64,000 nucleotides of DNA, from contig JAAHFN010000029.1 of the NCBI GenBank assembly GCA_010672965.1, positions 1-64,000 on the forward strand, read 5' to 3'. This stretch comes from Oscillatoria sp. SIO1A7 (GTDB lineage Bacteria > Cyanobacteriota > Cyanobacteriia > Cyanobacteriales > Laspinemataceae). Below are positions 51,630-60,886 of this stretch, piece by piece. Below the pieces are notes generated by a model. The model made no database searches. It saw nothing but the letters and a program-made list of their open reading frames with translations, and was not told the origin of the DNA. The number at the start of each line of letters is the position of its first letter. Position 1 is the stretch's first letter. The position numbers and the translations under genes were made by a program.

Positions 51630-54600
51630 CTAAAATTTAGTATCTAAAATTTCTACCCCATTCCAGCGATCGCCGATTTCCTGGTTTTGATACACCTGAC
51701 AGCGTTCGATATAGAAGCGAGCGGCCTTGTCCTGGGGATTGGCCGCTGCGACTTTTTGGAAAAGATCCCGAGCGGCAGCAAATTCTTTTTCCTCGTAGAG
51801 ATGCAGCGCCTTTTCAAAGTCGTTATTGGTTTCCTGCTTGAGACGCTTGAGGTCGGGGGGGTCGGAATTAAAGATTTCAAATATGCCTATGGGCTGTTTT
51901 TTCCCTTTGACTGTAACTTTGCCTAAAAATCGAAAATCATAGGGAATGGGAGAGCTGAGAAGATCGAAAGTGTGAGTGCTAATCAAAACTGACGCGCCAT
52001 AGAGTTTGGTTAGCCCTTCTAAGCGAGAAGCTAGGTTAACGGCATCGGCGATTACAGTGCTTTCCATGCGCTGGGCTTCGCCAATAGTGCCCAGCATAAG
52101 CCTGCCGGTATGCAGGCCAATGCCAATGGCGATCGCCTCCTGACCTCGTTCGAGTCTTTCGACATTAAATAGAGATACCTGCTCTTGCATGGCGATCGCC
52201 GCTCTTACCGCATCGTCCGCAGCCTTGGCAAACAGCGCCATCACTGCATCGCCAATATATTTGTCAATAAACCCGCCATGCTTTCTAATCGTCGGGCCAA
52301 CTCGCTGCAAATACTCGTTGAGAAAATCAAAATTTTCTTTCGGCGTCATTTCCTCGGAGAGAGTAGTAAAGGAGCGAATATCGGAAAATAAAACAGTCAT
52401 TTCCTGTAGCACCTGGTCTCCCAGTTGTACGTCAACTATACTTTCCTTGTTCAGAAATTCCAGAAACTCCTGGGGTACAAAACGACCGTAAGCTACATTA
52501 ATTTTAGATAATTGCAAGTGCGTTTTTATTCGAGCTAGTAGCTCGTGCTTGGAAATGGGTTTGGCTAGATAATCATTAGCACCGGATTCCAATCCTTCGA
52601 CCAAATCGGATACTTGGTTCTTGGCCGTAAGCATTACTACCGGCAGCTCGTAAGCCGGAAACTTTTCCCGGAGCTGCTGGCAAACCTCATAGCCGGTCAT
52701 CCGGGGCATCATCACGTCCAGCAAGATTAAATCCGGTTTAAATCCTTGCTCGATTAATGCCAATGCTTCGGGTCCGTTTGAGGCGCGAGCGATCGCATAA
52801 TTTTCTAAATGTAGCTGATTGGCCAATACCTGAATGTTTGCCAGCTCGTCATCGACTACCAAAATTTTGAAGCGAGGTTTGCTAGAGGCTGTTCTTGCCG
52901 CATAATTGAAGGCGTCTTCTAAGGAAATAAAGCGATCTTCTTCTATATTGTCCCAGCCATTTTTTAAACCAGTCTCTACTACTTTGGAGACTTCCTGGTT
53001 TCTATCCTTAGAGGGTAAAACCGGCTTTTGATTCTCCCCAGCTATGGGCAAGGTGAATGTAAATCGCGAGCCAATCCCAACCTCGGACTCAACCCAAATT
53101 TCTCCTCCGTGCAATTCCACCAACCGCTTCGTCACTGCCAGACCCAATCCGGTACCGCCATATTCTCTGGCTGTAGAGCCATCCCCTTGCTCGAAGTCAC
53201 CAAAAATTCTCGAAAAGCGATCGCTCTTAATACCTATGCCAGTATCGGTAATGGTAATTACTAATTTACCTGGAGAGTTTTGAGTTTTGAGTTTTGAGTT
53301 TTGAGTTTTGATTTTTGAATTGGGCCGGGCGTCCGGCTCAGGAGGGAATTGGGAGTTCTTGGCTTCAACTTGGGCATCCTTATTCTCCGTGTCCCCATGT
53401 CCTCCGCTCTCTTGGTCCCCATTTACCCAATCCCCCAGTCTCCCAGTCCCCATGTGCCACAGTCCTTTGCTTCCCATGTCCCCATGTCCTCTTGTCTCTC
53501 CATTTCCAATTCCCAATTCCCCATTCCCCATTTTATCCTGAGCGAATTCGTAGGCGAAGCCTGCCCGGAGGGCATAGGGTCCCCATTCCCAATTCCCCAT
53601 TCCCAGCTCTGCCGCAATTTCTATCGTCCCGCTGTCGGTGAATTTGATTGCATTGCCGACGAGATTGTAGAGAATCTGCTCCAGTCGATTTTCGTCTGCG
53701 ATCGCCGGAGGCAGTTCCGGGCTTATTTTATTCACTAATTGCAACTCTTTTTTGCCCACCAGGTGCTGGCAGAGCTTCAATACCACATCGGCAACTTCTC
53801 GCGTCCCTACTGGTTTCGGCTCTAGGGCAACCTTATTTTGTTTTAGTTTGGAAAAATCTAGCAAGTCATTAACCAGTTTAGCCAGACGCCTGCCGCTCTT
53901 AGAAATAATTCCTAAATTGGCCGATTGCTGGTTGCTTATTTTGCCCGTTGCCCCATCTATCATCGATTCGGCAATACCAATAATGCCATTGAGAGGAGTG
54001 CGCAGTTCGTGGGAAGTGTTGGCGAGAAACTCGTCTTTGAGTTTGTGCATTCTCTGTAGTTCTGCATTTTGCCCTTCTAGCTGTTGCGAGTAAGCTTGCA
54101 ACTGTTTGCGGGCTTCGACGAAGCGCAGCTCGACAATTAAGGCCAAACAGAGAATTAAACCGAAGATGCCCCAGTAATATAAAGAAAGATTGCCAACAAA
54201 AATTAGCCCAAAGTCTCGCAGGATGTCATGGATAGCTCCCGCCGCACTAATTCCCAAACCCCAAGCTAATATCTTGGCTTCTTTGTTCCCTCGAACCGCT
54301 CGATGGATGGCGATCGCTAATGCAATCCCCATGCTAATTCCAGTCAGCCCATAAAAATACGGCCTCACCGCCATCTCATTCGCCCAATCGGTTAAATTTA
54401 AAATCAAGCCAACCCCAGCAAATACCATATGTACTTTCCAGAGCCATTGGACTGTTCGCCGATATTTTGCCTCCAAGACTCCCTCGGCACATTTATAGAT
54501 AAAAACCGGAATCAGATAAAGGCTAACTCGGCAAGCGTACCAAAACAAAGGTCGATTGAACGTCAAAAAAGCAAAGGCAGAATAAGAAAAGATATGGATG

Positions 54601-55442
54601 CCGACGCAAATAGCTGCTAGCCCAAACCATAATGGTTCTTTCAGATTTTTTCTAAAATAAAATCTTAATACTGAGAATAATCCCAGACTTAGGAAGAAAA
54701 ATCCTAAAATCCGGTAAGTCTCTCGGGCAATAAACTTTTGCAGCATTCTACCGTGGGAACCAACTTCGGTAATTCCATAATCCCCTAGAGCCACTGTCTT
54801 TGCCCCGCTAATATCCAGCCTCAATAACAAAGGATTGTCTTCAAAGCCCGCTTCCAAAGGTAGAATTGGCAATTGATATCGCTCGAACTTGTTATAAGCC
54901 AATGCTACTAGGGGGGTTAATTGGTGGACTTTTCGGCTATTAATGTAGATGTCTGTTGGATAGGGTAAGCCCTGAAAATAAATGCTGGGATGCTGCCATT
55001 CTCTAGCGGGCAAAGCTGCACGCAACCAAAGCAGTTTAGCTCCTGCTGGTTTGGTCAGCTTGGCAGGAAACTCTAAGTTTTGCCACTGGCGATCGCCGGA
55101 GGCGTTTTTTGCCGCTTCTATTTTTTCTAATTCTTCTATTCCTTCTAGTCGATCGCTCCAGCGACTTTGCCATCCCTCGGCCATAACCACTGACGTCGGT
55201 TCCTCGATCGCCTGCATTCCTTGGGCGGGACTTAGATTGCTCGACACCAGCACCGTCAATACCGCGATCGCAAAAGCTCCTATATATAGGAGTCGATTAT
55301 ATAGAAGGCGATCGCGCAGAAGACGATTATATAGAAAGCGATTATGCAGAAAGCGATTATGCAGAAAGCGATTGTGTATAAGGCGATCGATGCTAACGCC
55401 CAGGCTTTCGCGAATTACCCTGAAATCAAAAATCAGCCTCAT
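51630..55442 (-). CDS. Hybrid sensor kinase with 7TM sensor, receiver and class III cyclase
   Basis: The 1270-residue protein has, in order: a short repeat-encoded HNRFL tract (about 23-47) before a signal-like helix; an extracellular 7TMR-DISM-like sensor region (about 75-235); seven membrane helices (about 245-440); a coiled coil; HisKA with [13 protein letters not shown]; HATPase with [25 protein letters not shown] and GTGLGLAV; a receiver ([16 protein letters not shown]); and a class III cyclase ([35 protein letters not shown]). All catalytic boxes are present. About 110 residues of repeat-derived sequence are inserted within the HATPase domain. It couples a membrane signal to phosphotransfer and probably cAMP production. 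Confidence 0.93.
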   Translation of the reverse strand: MRLIFDFRVIRESLGVSIDRLIHNRFLHNRFLHNRFLYNRLLRDRLLYNRLLYIGAFAIAVLTVLVSSNLSPAQGMQAIEEPTSVVMAEGWQSRWSDRLEGIEELEKIEAAKNASGDRQWQNLEFPAKLTKPAGAKLLWLRAALPAREWQHPSIYFQGLPYPTDIYINSRKVHQLTPLVALAYNKFERYQLPILPLEAGFEDNPLLLRLDISGAKTVALGDYGITEVGSHGRMLQKFIARETYRILGFFFLSLGLFSVLRFYFRKNLKEPLWFGLAAICVGIHIFSYSAFAFLTFNRPLFWYACRVSLYLIPVFIYKCAEGVLEAKYRRTVQWLWKVHMVFAGVGLILNLTDWANEMAVRPYFYGLTGISMGIALAIAIHRAVRGNKEAKILAWGLGISAAGAIHDILRDFGLIFVGNLSLYYWGIFGLILCLALIVELRFVEARKQLQAYSQQLEGQNAELQRMHKLKDEFLANTSHELRTPLNGIIGIAESMIDGATGKISNQQSANLGIISKSGRRLAKLVNDLLDFSKLKQNKVALEPKPVGTREVADVVLKLCQHLVGKKELQLVNKISPELPPAIADENRLEQILYNLVGNAIKFTDSGTIEIAAELGMGNWEWGPYALRAGFAYEFAQDKMGNGELGIGNGETRGHGDMGSKGLWHMGTGRLGDWVNGDQESGGHGDTENKDAQVEAKNSQFPPEPDARPNSKIKTQNSKLKTQNSPGKLVITITDTGIGIKSDRFSRIFGDFEQGDGSTAREYGGTGLGLAVTKRLVELHGGEIWVESEVGIGSRFTFTLPIAGENQKPVLPSKDRNQEVSKVVETGLKNGWDNIEEDRFISLEDAFNYAARTASSKPRFKILVVDDELANIQVLANQLHLENYAIARASNGPEALALIEQGFKPDLILLDVMMPRMTGYEVCQQLREKFPAYELPVVMLTAKNQVSDLVEGLESGANDYLAKPISKHELLARIKTHLQLSKINVAYGRFVPQEFLEFLNKESIVDVQLGDQVLQEMTVLFSDIRSFTTLSEEMTPKENFDFLNEYLQRVGPTIRKHGGFIDKYIGDAVMALFAKAADDAVRAAIAMQEQVSLFNVERLERGQEAIAIGIGLHTGRLMLGTIGEAQRMESTVIADAVNLASRLEGLTKLYGASVLISTHTFDLLSSPIPYDFRFLGKVTVKGKKQPIGIFEIFNSDPPDLKRLKQETNNDFEKALHLYEEKEFAAARDLFQKVAAANPQDKAARFYIERCQVYQNQEIGDRWNGVEILDTKF
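53273..53605. repeat. Intergenic-type repeats inserted in frame inside the HATPase domain
   Basis: The 333-bp block contains TTTTGAG repeats (53278-53316), GTCCCCATGTCC and CCCAATTCCCCATTCCC words and a CGTAGGCGAAGCCTGCCCGGAGGG palindrome, all known from gaps elsewhere in the window. It has no stop in the coding frame and separates beta strands TIEIAAE and [13 protein letters not shown]. Confidence 0.85.
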
Positions 55443-55971
55443 TTATTTCACCCTGGTAGTCTGACTTTTAAGGTTTTAAATTTTACGTTTTCAGTTTTAA
55501 ATCAAACAAAAGCAAGCTCTCCAGCAACAAATCCCAACTGTCGGTCTGAATTTTTGGGACAGCCGAGACGCCCGTCCTACGGTGTCGGTCGTGTCGATCT
55601 AAATTTTTGGGAAAGGCGAGACGCCCGTCCTACAGTGTCAGTATAAATTTTTGGGACAGGCCAATTTTCAATTGCTCATTATAATACATATCATTTTTTT
55701 ATGCTCCCGTAGGCCATCCCGCCTGCTTCTATCCTAGGTAGGAATGCTACCCTATGAGAGGTTACAAATTTTTCTTGTGGGTATTTAAGCGGATTTGGTA
55801 TAAATTAATTTCTGAGAATTCCCAGATGTTTCTCTCCTTACCAAAGGTAAAACCCCTATTCTCTTGTATAGTCCGTCTAAATTTACTGGGAAATTCCCGT
55901 AGAGGCAGTCCCGTAGAACGGGCGAGACACCCGTTCCAAAACAAGGGCGGAGGTACAGGGGGAAGCCTGCC
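55443..55971. repeat. Family B-type fragments between the sensor kinase and mazG
   Basis: Three copies of TAAATTTTTGGGA with GACGCCCGTCCTACGGTGTC lie at 55549-55660, and GTAGAACGGGCGAGACACCCG-type sequence at 55905-55935. They match interiors of family B elements without complete ends. No gene is seen in this 529-bp gap. Confidence 0.65.
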
Positions 55972-56814
55972 CTACGGGATGATATGAGAATTATGAGACT
56001 GCTGGGCTAACTGAGCCTTGGCTCGCTCCCAAAGCCGATCGAGTTCTTCTGCACTGTATTCGTTTAGGGGGCGATCGGCGAATTCTTCTACTTTTGCTAA
56101 GCGGTGGATAAACCTATGATTAGTTTGCTGTAGGGCAGCCGACGGATCTAGGCCGTACCAGCGAGCAAGATTAATGACTACAAAGAGCAAATCCCCTAAT
56201 TCTGCTTCTTGCCGCTCCTTATCTTCATGGTCTATAGCATATTGAAATTCTGCTAGTTCTTCCTGAAACTTTTCCCAGACTCCCTCGACGCTATCCCACT
56301 CGAAACTGGCAGCAGCAGCTTTTTGAGAAATTTTCATTCCTGCCATCAGAGGCGGTAAGCTGCGGGCGTAGCGGTCTAGCTTGCGAGTAAGTCTTTGGGC
56401 TTCTGCCTGAGTTTCTCCTTTTTCCGCCGCTTTGATTTCCTCCCAATTTTGGCGCACGTCATCTATGCCATTTATTTTGAGATTGTCAAAAATATGGGGA
56501 TGCCGCCGAATCATCTTGTCAGCAATACCGTTGGCTACTTTGGCTATGGTGAATTGATGCCGATCGCTAGCTATCTGTGCTTGCAAAACTACTTGTAATA
56601 ATAAGTCGCCCAACTCTTCGGCGATCGCCTCTTTATCTCCGCTGCGAATAGCATCGACAGTTTCATAAGCTTCTTCGATAACATGGGGAATCAAAGTTTC
56701 TGGGGTTTGGGCTAAATCCCAAGGGCAACCGCCATCGGGCGATCGCAATTTAGCCACTATTTCAATCAGCCGTTGCAGGGCAACCAGTTCTGGGGAGAGA
56801 GAGGGATTGGACAT
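55972..56814 (-). CDS. mazG: Nucleoside triphosphate pyrophosphohydrolase MazG
   Basis: All-alpha NTP pyrophosphatase that hydrolyses (d)NTPs to monophosphates and limits damaged nucleotides or ppGpp-related signals. The 280-residue length and the two MazG domains are typical. The metal motif is EEAYETVDAIRSGD followed by EELGDLLLQVVLQAQI, and the second domain has EELAEFQYAI and ELGDLLFVVINLARW. The start MSNPSLSPELVALQRLIEIV is well placed. The spacer behind it (56820-56980) is filled with GTCAAAAGT repeats. Confidence 0.95.
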   Translation of the reverse strand: MSNPSLSPELVALQRLIEIVAKLRSPDGGCPWDLAQTPETLIPHVIEEAYETVDAIRSGDKEAIAEELGDLLLQVVLQAQIASDRHQFTIAKVANGIADKMIRRHPHIFDNLKINGIDDVRQNWEEIKAAEKGETQAEAQRLTRKLDRYARSLPPLMAGMKISQKAAAASFEWDSVEGVWEKFQEELAEFQYAIDHEDKERQEAELGDLLFVVINLARWYGLDPSAALQQTNHRFIHRLAKVEEFADRPLNEYSAEELDRLWERAKAQLAQQSHNSHIIP

Positions 56815-56981
56815 GGGCTCTAAGTCAAAAGTTAAAAGTCAAAAGTTAAAAGTCAAAGTCAAAGTTGAAAAGTGACGGGTCAAAGTCAAAGGTCAAAAGT
56901 CACGGGTCAAAGTCAAAGGTCAAAAGTCAAAGTCAAAGGTTAACAGTGAATGCGCTCGCGGCGAACGGAGGAAGTGTTTGT

Positions 56982-57605
56982 TCACTTTTGACTTTTGACT
57001 TTTGACTTTTGACTTTTCCCTTGTCTCTCTTTTGCAGTCCGCTTGCTGGCAGAGGTCCGCTCTTTATTAGAGGTCTGCTTGTTGGCAGCAAAACGCTTGT
57101 AGGCCGACCCCAGCCAGTCGCTTAGGTAATGGCTCATCGCTCCTAGTTCCATTCCTATAAATAGAGACAGCCATTCGGGATAGCGCTCCAGGAGCGATCG
57201 CTTGACCGAGCGAGCCATATCGAGGGCCACGTTTAGAGCCAGGTTTGATAGCTCGCTGCCTCCAGCAATGAGGCGATGGGCTACTAATGTCAAAAATGCC
57301 AGCATCCCAATCCAAGTTGCCAGATAAAGTACCCGCAGAGCCGTACCAATTATGGGTCCGTGAGAAAAGAGCGATCGATGTCTTATGCTTTTTTGGTAGG
57401 GTAACCATAGGTAGCGCAGCCAGCCCCAGCGCAGGAATTGCAGGGAATAGATATCCAGGTCGGGACCAAACATCAGCCCGCTGAATAAAAAACTTCCGGC
57501 AATTAGTAGTGTAAAATGGCTGTTGCCGGTTATAATATGGCTAGTGCCCGCAACTACCGGCAAGGTCCATAGGGTAATTCTGTCATGGGTGCGACCAGAT
57601 GGCAT
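56982..57605 (-). CDS. DUF2227 metal-binding membrane protein
   Basis: A 207-residue protein beginning MPSGRTHDRITLWTLP, with histidine- and aspartate-rich motifs (SGLMFGPDLDIYS, IRHRSLFSHGPIIG) between membrane helices at about 16-45, 88-112 and 145-165. This is the pattern of the cyanobacterial DUF2227 family, called putative metal-binding protein. Function is unknown. The last 11 residues (KSQKSKVKSQK) are encoded by a GACTTTT repeat of the adjoining spacer, so the C-terminus has run into intergenic repeat DNA. Confidence 0.83.
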   Translation of the reverse strand: MPSGRTHDRITLWTLPVVAGTSHIITGNSHFTLLIAGSFLFSGLMFGPDLDIYSLQFLRWGWLRYLWLPYQKSIRHRSLFSHGPIIGTALRVLYLATWIGMLAFLTLVAHRLIAGGSELSNLALNVALDMARSVKRSLLERYPEWLSLFIGMELGAMSHYLSDWLGSAYKRFAANKQTSNKERTSASKRTAKERQGKSQKSKVKSQK

Positions 57606-57725
57606 TATTTTCCCAAGCGTGCTATGCTAGTATTGTAGGGTTGATTATATAGACTAGATCCTATAAACTAGATCCTGTCAACGCGATCGCGCTATGTTGC
57701 GATATAATAATACCGATCGCATTTC

Positions 57726-57797
57726 GGGCGGTTAGCTCAGCGGTAGAGCGCTTGCCTTACAAGCAAGATGTCACTGGTTCGATCCCAGTACCGCCCA
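57726..57797 (+). tRNA. tRNA-Val(UAC)
   Basis: The cloverleaf is complete: acceptor GGGCGGT with ACCGCCC and discriminator A, D arm GCTC..GAGC, anticodon arm CTTGC CTTACAA GCAAG with anticodon TAC, T arm CTGG TTCGATC CCAG. CCA is not encoded. The length is 72 nt. Confidence 0.97.
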
Positions 57798-57808
57798 TTT
57801 ATTTTTCG

Positions 57809-57892
57809 GGTGTGGGGTGTAGGGTGTAAAGTGTAGGGAAATAGATAAATACAAGATTTATCCCACACCCCACACCCCACACCCCACACCCG
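57809..57892. repeat. Inverted heptamer arrays after the tRNA
   Basis: GGGTGTGGGGTGTAGGGTGTA at 57808-57834 faces CCCACACCCCACACCCC at 57861-57891. The two blocks are complementary and would form a hairpin between the tRNA and the next terminator. Confidence 0.75.
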
Positions 57893-57919
57893 AAAAAAAT
57901 GGGCTCCCGAAGGAGCCCA
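57893..57919 (-). terminator. Terminator of the 78-residue protein gene
   Basis: On the minus strand TGGGCTCC, TTCG, GGAGCCCA form a perfect stem with a stable tetraloop followed by seven T. It is 27 bases behind the stop codon at 57946. Confidence 0.92.
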
Positions 57920-57945
57920 GTCTTGGTTATTCTGTTTTTGGCGTT

Positions 57946-58182
57946 TTAGCGCCGACGCAGCACCCCAAGCTGCAAGAGGTCTATGATGACCTCATAGCCT
58001 TCCTGAGTAGTAATCTGACATTCCCGGGCTAGGCTTTCGTAGGTCCGCTCTTTGGGGTGACTTACAAACCAGCCGAGGACGAATAGTTCCTTACGGCTAA
58101 AGCCCCGATGTGATTGAGGGCTGTACTCTGGATCCACCTCCAAGGTGTCTAGGGGTAGATTGATGTTGTAATGATTTGTCAT
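57946..58182 (-). CDS. Conserved cyanobacterial small protein, winged-helix-like
   Basis: A 78-residue protein starting MTNHYNINLPLDTLEVD. It continues with GFSRKELFVLGWFVSH, ERTYESLARECQITTQEG and YEVIIDLLQLGVLRRR. The helix pattern resembles a small winged helix, and the family occurs in cyanobacteria without a known role. It has its own strong terminator, which supports a real, well expressed gene. An A-T rich leader with T runs precedes it. Confidence 0.75.
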   Translation of the reverse strand: MTNHYNINLPLDTLEVDPEYSPQSHRGFSRKELFVLGWFVSHPKERTYESLARECQITTQEGYEVIIDLLQLGVLRRR

Positions 58183-58287
58183 TTTCTTTGTTTAGTTACA
58201 CAGAGGGGCTGTAAAGTCCCTCTTTTTCTTTGCTTACCTTCACTATAGCATCATTTTTTAGATTGTCAACCCTTTTTTAATTTTTTT

Positions 58288-59562
58288 TTGATATTTTTTT
58301 CTTTTGTTGGGGGTAAGCTACAGGGACTATGTATGGCCTTTTGTGAGTTAATTGATTTGGCGATGCGATTTAGTAACAGCAGAATAATGACCGTGTTTAT
58401 TGCGATCGCTAATCTAAAATATGCAATCAATAGAGGGTCAGCGCTTTTTGACTCACGACGAATTGGAGCAACAAGCCAAGCAGGCCGAGCAACGAGCCAC
58501 TCAGGCACAAGCCCAAGCCACCCAGGCACAAGCCCGAATGATAACTTTGGCGGCACTTCCGCAGCGGCTCCCTTTGTTTCTGGGGTTATTGCCCTAATGT
58601 TAGATGCCAATCCCAATCTCGCAGCTCGCGACATTCAGCATATTTTCGCCGAGACGGCGAAACAAGTCGATGGGGCGCACGAGGGTTGGACAACTAATGG
58701 AGGCGGCTATAGCTTCAATCCTCAATATGGCTTCGGAGCGGTAGATCCGGTAGCGGCAGTAGAGGCAGCTCTAGATTGGACGCCGGTGGCAGAGGAAGTG
58801 TCTGTCGTCTCCAATTTGGAAAACGTCCTCAGCCCCATCCGCGACGGGCAAGCGCTAACCTCGCAGATTCGCATCCAGGACGACATTAATATCGAGCATA
58901 TCGAGGTGCAGTTCGACGCAGACCACGGCGACTGGGGCGATTTAACTATTAAATTGATTTCTCCAGATGGCACCGAGTCCCTGTTAGCAAAAGCCGTGCC
59001 GGATAATCCCAACGATACGAGCCTTCCTCAGCTATATTCCGGATCGAACGAGTGGCTATTTTCTTCGGCGGCTCATTGGGGCGAGTCTTCCTTGGGAGAC
59101 TGGAGCCTGGAGGTTCTCGACGAAAACGGCAACCAAGTCGAAGGGGACGAGTGGCAATCCTGGAAACTGAATCTTTACGGAACTAAACCCGCAGCTACGT
59201 TGGCGGCAGCGGAAGCGCAACCGAGTGCCTCGGGATTGTTTCAACCTACTGCCGCTGTTAGTCTGAGTTCTCTGGCTCGGGCAGATCGCGAAGACGACGA
59301 CAAGGGTATCCCGGCAACGCGCAAGGATGGGTTATCGAGCCCCGCTCTCAAAGGCTACCAAGACGCCAATACTAGCACTCAGGCGCTACCAGAATCGCCG
59401 CAACTTCTCATGCTGCCACTTGAAAATCTACCCGCAGAGCCGCCAATTCCGGCATATTCTGAATTTCTGCCAGGACTAGCTCTACCGAGCGAGGCATTAA
59501 GCGGAGATTCAGAAGAATTGCCGGGTATCTTGCCTGTTGACGAGACCGGCGATAATGCCTAA
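58288..59562 (+). pseudogene. C-terminal part of a subtilase with P-domain, N-terminal part missing
   Basis: From about 58538 the frame reads DNFGGTSAAAPFVSGVIALML, the segment with the catalytic Ser of S8 proteases, then AARDIQHIFAETAKQVD and GFGAVDPVAAVEAAL. A proprotein convertase P-domain (about 150-300) and a Pro/Ala/Leu-rich tail follow. The parts with catalytic Asp and His are absent. The bases before 58540 belong in another frame to a Uma2-type remnant, so the frame upstream is accidental. A protein could still be made from the ATG at 58288 but would not be a protease. Confidence 0.8.
58421..58540 (+). pseudogene. Uma2-family endonuclease C-terminal remnant
   Basis: A frame starting at the ATG at 58421 reads MQSIEGQRFLTHDELEQQAK followed by repeats of QAEQRATQAQAQ. 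This is the usual coiled end of cyanobacterial Uma2 (DUF820) proteins. After about 58540 the frame enters the subtilase sequence out of phase and stops. The nuclease domain is not present. Confidence 0.65.
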
Positions 59563-59626
59563 TTAATTATATCAAATCCGGTTAATCGCCCTAAAATAAG
59601 TCTGGGTAGGACGGGCGATTCCAACT

Positions 59627-60556
59627 CTAACAAGCTCGCGCAATAACCGTTCGGTGGCGGGGGCTATTTTTGACCGTAGCCTCGGTCTCGAAACCAGCTT
59701 CGGTCAGGGCGGACTCTATATCTAAGCTAAAATATTGGTCCAAATAGGGCTCGGTACTTTTGAGCAAGGTAAGGACATAAGCGGGCATTTTGGCGAACAA
59801 TTCTGACTGGGGATTCATATCCATAATTGCCAAATGACCTTTGGGGCGCAAAAGTCGCCGCGCCTCTCGGAAGATTTGCCGGGAAGCTGCTTGGGGTAGT
59901 TCGTGACAAACCAAGCAAATGGAGACTAAATCGAAAGAGGCATCGGGCAAGGCGGTGGCTTCCGCTGCAGCATGAACCCAGTTAATATTGATGTTGCGCT
60001 GCTCCGAGCGATATTGAGCGATCGCCAAAAAATAAGGAGACAAGTCTAAACCCGTTAGCTGTGCCTCGGGGTAAAGCTCCTGCATAGTAAAGGTACTCAT
60101 GCCCACGGCGCAACCGATATCGAGAATATCTTTTGGAGCTTCCGGCGAACTAGGGGCAACAACATCGGCAATAACATCGTGATAAGACTGGCGCAATTTG
60201 GCATCCCCCCGGACTCCCGCATCGGGCCAAATCGGGGCGTGGACTGCTCTAGCGGCCACTTCCACTTCGCTCGCCGCGAGCCAGCTCAGGTTGCCAGTTT
60301 CGTAGGCATGGAAAGAAACTCGATAATAATCGGGATAAGTCAGCTCGGGATTTTCGACCCGAGCCAGTTCCGCATCGCCGACGCAATTTCTGAGAGTTTC
60401 TGACTCCTGCCGCCAGGGCACCCCTATTTTTTCAGCTCGATTGATTATCTTCTGGCGGGCTTGTCCCTTGATAAAGTCAGCCAAAGGTTTAACGGCCAGC
60501 ACTCTATTAATTAAGCGGGAAGCCAATCCCGGAGAAGTTGCTACAGTTGCAGTCAT
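59627..60556 (-). CDS. Class I SAM-dependent methyltransferase
   Basis: The 309-residue protein has a nonconserved N-terminal part to about 135, then a Rossmann methyltransferase domain. Motif I is DILDIGCAVGMSTFTMQELY, motif II TGLDLSPYFLAIAQYRS, motif IV DLVSICLVCHELPQ and motif VI RRLLRPKGHLAIMDMNP. The layout resembles UbiE/sterol-type enzymes; cyanobacterial relatives are poorly characterised. The substrate is unknown. A partial family B end lies at 59571, just downstream. Confidence 0.88.
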   Translation of the reverse strand: MTATVATSPGLASRLINRVLAVKPLADFIKGQARQKIINRAEKIGVPWRQESETLRNCVGDAELARVENPELTYPDYYRVSFHAYETGNLSWLAASEVEVAARAVHAPIWPDAGVRGDAKLRQSYHDVIADVVAPSSPEAPKDILDIGCAVGMSTFTMQELYPEAQLTGLDLSPYFLAIAQYRSEQRNININWVHAAAEATALPDASFDLVSICLVCHELPQAASRQIFREARRLLRPKGHLAIMDMNPQSELFAKMPAYVLTLLKSTEPYLDQYFSLDIESALTEAGFETEATVKNSPRHRTVIARAC

Positions 60557-60596
60557 GGGCGTTGGAATGGTTTTGGGTCAGTTTCCCAGCCTATCA

Positions 60597-60739
60597 TTTA
60601 GGGTGTGGGGTGTAGGGTGTAGGGTGTGGGGAGAGGATGGGCAGAGGGGGAGATAAGGGGACAAGGGGACCTGGAGATAAGGGGACAAGGGGACCTAAAG
60701 ACAAGGGGACAAGGGGACAAGCAAGACAAAAATTTTCAA
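60597..60739. repeat. TGTAGGG heptamers and GGGGACAAGG repeats
   Basis: GGTGTAGGG heptamers at 60600-60630 are followed by GGGGACAAGGGGACC and AGATAAGGGGACAAG repeats to 60720. The gap to 60886 then contains a family A MITE and CCCCATG repeats at 60850-60883. Confidence 0.75.
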
Positions 60740-60828
60740 CAGGACTTACGCAAATTGGACGATTAAGTTATATAGATAGCTTTTGGTGCGCGGTGCGGCA
60801 CCCTACAAATAGCATCTCTGCGTTCCTG
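60740..60828. mobile_element. Family A MITE with a decayed right end
   Basis: The left end CAGGACTTACGCAA is intact; the right end reads TGCGTTCCTG, lacking AAG. TTCAA occurs on both sides (60735-60739 and 60829-60833). The interior AAATTGGACGATTAAGTTATATAG and GGTGCGCGGTGCGGCACCCTAC matches the copy at 14637. Confidence 0.85.
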
Positions 60829-60886
60829 TTCAACTCAAAACTCTCCCAATGCCCCATGCCCCATGCCCCATGCCCCATGCCCCCAT

